Positions 62,560 to 64,000 of a stretch of 64,000 nt of DNA are shown here, piece after piece. Numbering within the stretch: position 1 is the stretch's first letter; each line of letters starts with the position of its first letter. The notes under the pieces were generated by a model, which was given only the letters and a program-made list of their open reading frames with translations, made no database searches and was not told the DNA's origin. The position numbers and the translations under genes are program-made. This DNA is from Lentzea sp. NEAU-D7 (GTDB lineage: Bacteria > Actinomycetota > Actinomycetes > Mycobacteriales > Pseudonocardiaceae): contig NZ_JAPJDL010000009.1 of assembly GCF_026242055.1 (NCBI RefSeq), positions 34,432 to 98,431 of the forward strand. Reading direction: 5' to 3'.

Positions 62560-64000
62560 TCAGTCCGACAGCAGTTTCCCGAGTTCTGACACGGTGGTGA
62601 CGGTTCCGGTCTCGTCCTGCGCCAGACCGATGCGGAGCACCGGAGCGTCCTTTGTGGATGCCCCGCGCGCGAGCAGGTCCCGAAGCCTCGCCACGGTGAA
62701 GTACTTGCGCCGCAACGCCGCCGCGGCGATCAGCTTCACGACGTCGCGGTTCTCCTCGACCCGGTTGCCCCACGACGCGCCACGCAGGTACAGGTGCAGC
62801 CAGGTGCCGAACCATGAGTCGCCCTCCCGTTCGAACATCACCGGCAGCGCGACCTTTCCCTTGCCGCGCATGGCGGAGCGCGCTCGCACCGTGCTCGGTT
62901 CGAACGGCTTGCCCATCTGGTCGCGGTCGCGGCTCATGAACCCGAACATCGACTCCGCGACCTCGTCGAACCCCTCACCCGAGTACACGTTCACCTGCGG
63001 CACGACGTACTTGGCGTCCAACGAGTTGCGGTGCAGGTCGATGAACTCCGTCGCGCCGTCCGAGGCGTCGGTGACGTCACCCGAGTAGAGCGCGCCCTCG
63101 CCCTTGAGCCGCGTCCACGAGACCTGCCCCTTGTACTCGAAGTCCTCGCCCAGCAGCACCGCGGACAGGTCGTAGTCCGTCCGCTTGGCCTGCTGGCGCC
63201 AGTGCACGAAGAACCGCAGCACGTCGCCGTCGAAGGTCAGCTTCGATCCGCGCGGAAGCACGCCGAAACCCTCCTCGGTGCCGGAGACCGGCACCACGAC
63301 GTCGAGCACCTCGTCGTCCACGACCAGCTCCGAGTAGTCCGGAAGCCTGCGGACCAGCTCGTTCTCGACCACCTCGACGACCGCCGCGACCGCCTGGGGA
63401 TCGAGCGGCGCGCGGTCGTCGTCGGCGATCCACACCCTGCGCGAACGAGTCGCGAAGACGCGGGCGGTGTCCGGCGTCGTGCGGTTCGAGAGGTGTTCCA
63501 GCACCGAGACGAGCACACGGCTGGACACCTCCGGCACCGCGGCCTCGACGAGCGCGGCGAGGTCGGCGGCTCCGTTGCGGAGCAGCCTGTCGAGCTGCCG
63601 CAGCAGCAGTCCGGGCGCCTTGGCGAGAATCCGGGCGGCGCGGTCGGCGTCGTTCTCCGCGAACGCCAATTCGACCTGCCCGGCGAACGACCGCGCCACC
63701 TTCTCCCTGCGCGCCACCGCGAACACGTCCTGCGCCCGCTCGAACGGGTACTCGTGCGGGTGCAACCGCTCACCGAGCCGCTTCCACGCCTCGCGGTGCT
63801 GCCCGACGTCGCCGAGCTTGCTCTCCGCCACCTCGTTCAACGCGCCGAGCAACGCCCTGCGCTCGGGCCGGCGGAACGACCGGAAGCGCGTCGGCTCCAC
63901 GAGCGTCACGTCTCCCCCGGACGCCTCGGCCGCGAGCCGCAGCACGTCGGTGACGGTGTCGATGTCCTGGAGCGGCCGCTGCGCCACCAGCCGGGCGGCG
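62560..64000 (-). CDS. TerD-family protein, C-terminal part (runs off the window)
   Basis: At least 475 residues, open to the right edge of the window, so the N-terminus is missing. The first ~220 visible residues are helical and charged (SRRVWIADDDRAPLDPQAVA). The C-terminal half resembles a TerD-like domain: VLPRGSKLTFDGDVLRFFVH, YSGDVTDASDGATEFIDLHR and YVVPQVNVYSGEGFDEV, with acidic residues that bind calcium in TerD proteins. Large actinomycete proteins of this layout are linked to tellurite-type stress loci, and the exact role is unknown. Confidence 0.75.
   Translation of the reverse strand, partial: AARLVAQRPLQDIDTVTDVLRLAAEASGGDVTLVEPTRFRSFRRPERRALLGALNEVAESKLGDVGQHREAWKRLGERLHPHEYPFERAQDVFAVARREKVARSFAGQVELAFAENDADRAARILAKAPGLLLRQLDRLLRNGAADLAALVEAAVPEVSSRVLVSVLEHLSNRTTPDTARVFATRSRRVWIADDDRAPLDPQAVAAVVEVVENELVRRLPDYSELVVDDEVLDVVVPVSGTEEGFGVLPRGSKLTFDGDVLRFFVHWRQQAKRTDYDLSAVLLGEDFEYKGQVSWTRLKGEGALYSGDVTDASDGATEFIDLHRNSLDAKYVVPQVNVYSGEGFDEVAESMFGFMSRDRDQMGKPFEPSTVRARSAMRGKGKVALPVMFEREGDSWFGTWLHLYLRGASWGNRVEENRDVVKLIAAAALRRKYFTVARLRDLLARGASTKDAPVLRIGLAQDETGTVTTVSELGKLLSD

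Overview
This window is about 70% G+C with dense genes, many GTG and TTG starts and four-base stop/start overlaps. It carries actinobacterial markers: a WhiB protein, SigR with its zinc anti-sigma factor, MtrA-MtrB-LpqB, the 24-residue ribosomal protein bL37, a DUF574 methyltransferase and nickel superoxide dismutase. Three tandem DUF3558-type lipoproteins point to the Pseudonocardiaceae (a Lentzea- or Saccharothrix-like organism). That placement is an inference. No 16S, tRNA, phage, transposase or CRISPR array was seen. The first ~90 bases are homopolymer G/C and look like a contig-end artefact.

Left third (1-29450). A truncated HTH regulator is followed by a five-gene histidine utilisation operon on the minus strand: hutH, hutU, an M20 amidohydrolase in the place of hutG, hutF and hutI. 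Above it are an ECF sigma factor with a membrane partner, and a divergent IclR regulator that could control hut. Next come a MarR regulator paired with a haloalkane dehalogenase, a tandem GNAT protein, and a glycine betaine/osmoprotectant ABC operon. Then follow a BpsA-like aminopropyltransferase, a five-PAS GGDEF/EAL protein, NAD-malic enzyme, an orphan sugar epimerase, the divergent sodX/sodN pair, a phosphatase-GNAT pair, a possible glycoside hydrolase remnant, a DUF574 methyltransferase, a secreted trypsin-like protease and a diacylglycerol kinase-like protein.

Right part (29690-61260). This is a core block collinear, from memory, with Mycobacterium tuberculosis Rv3219-Rv3247: whiB1, pdtaS, rsrA-sigR, SRAP, aroA, rsgA, a WS/DGAT, secA1, hpf, comF, lpqB, mtrB, mtrA and tmk. 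Lineage-specific genes are inserted in it: the DUF3558 lipoprotein trio, pruA, several GNAT, VOC, DinB and hydrolase genes, and a methyltransferase between tmk and mtrA. G/C-rich non-coding tandem repeats fill the gap before secA (47980-48820) and the gap between comF and lpqB (54480-55340).

Right end (61390-64000). An intact paralogue of the left-end HTH regulator is followed by the C-terminal part of a large TerD-type protein that runs off the window.

Regulatory sites: two CRP-type sites (GTGA-N6-TCAC) lie upstream of whiB1, a direct-repeat operator upstream of marR, a SigR-type promoter upstream of sigR, and a LacI-type operator before the glycoside hydrolase remnant. The PdtaS-like kinase appears to start at CTG. 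No wholly new multi-gene system could be proved. The best leads are the M20 enzyme in the hut operon, the MarR-dehalogenase cassette, the extended BpsA-like enzyme, the CTG start of pdtaS and the structured repeat arrays.
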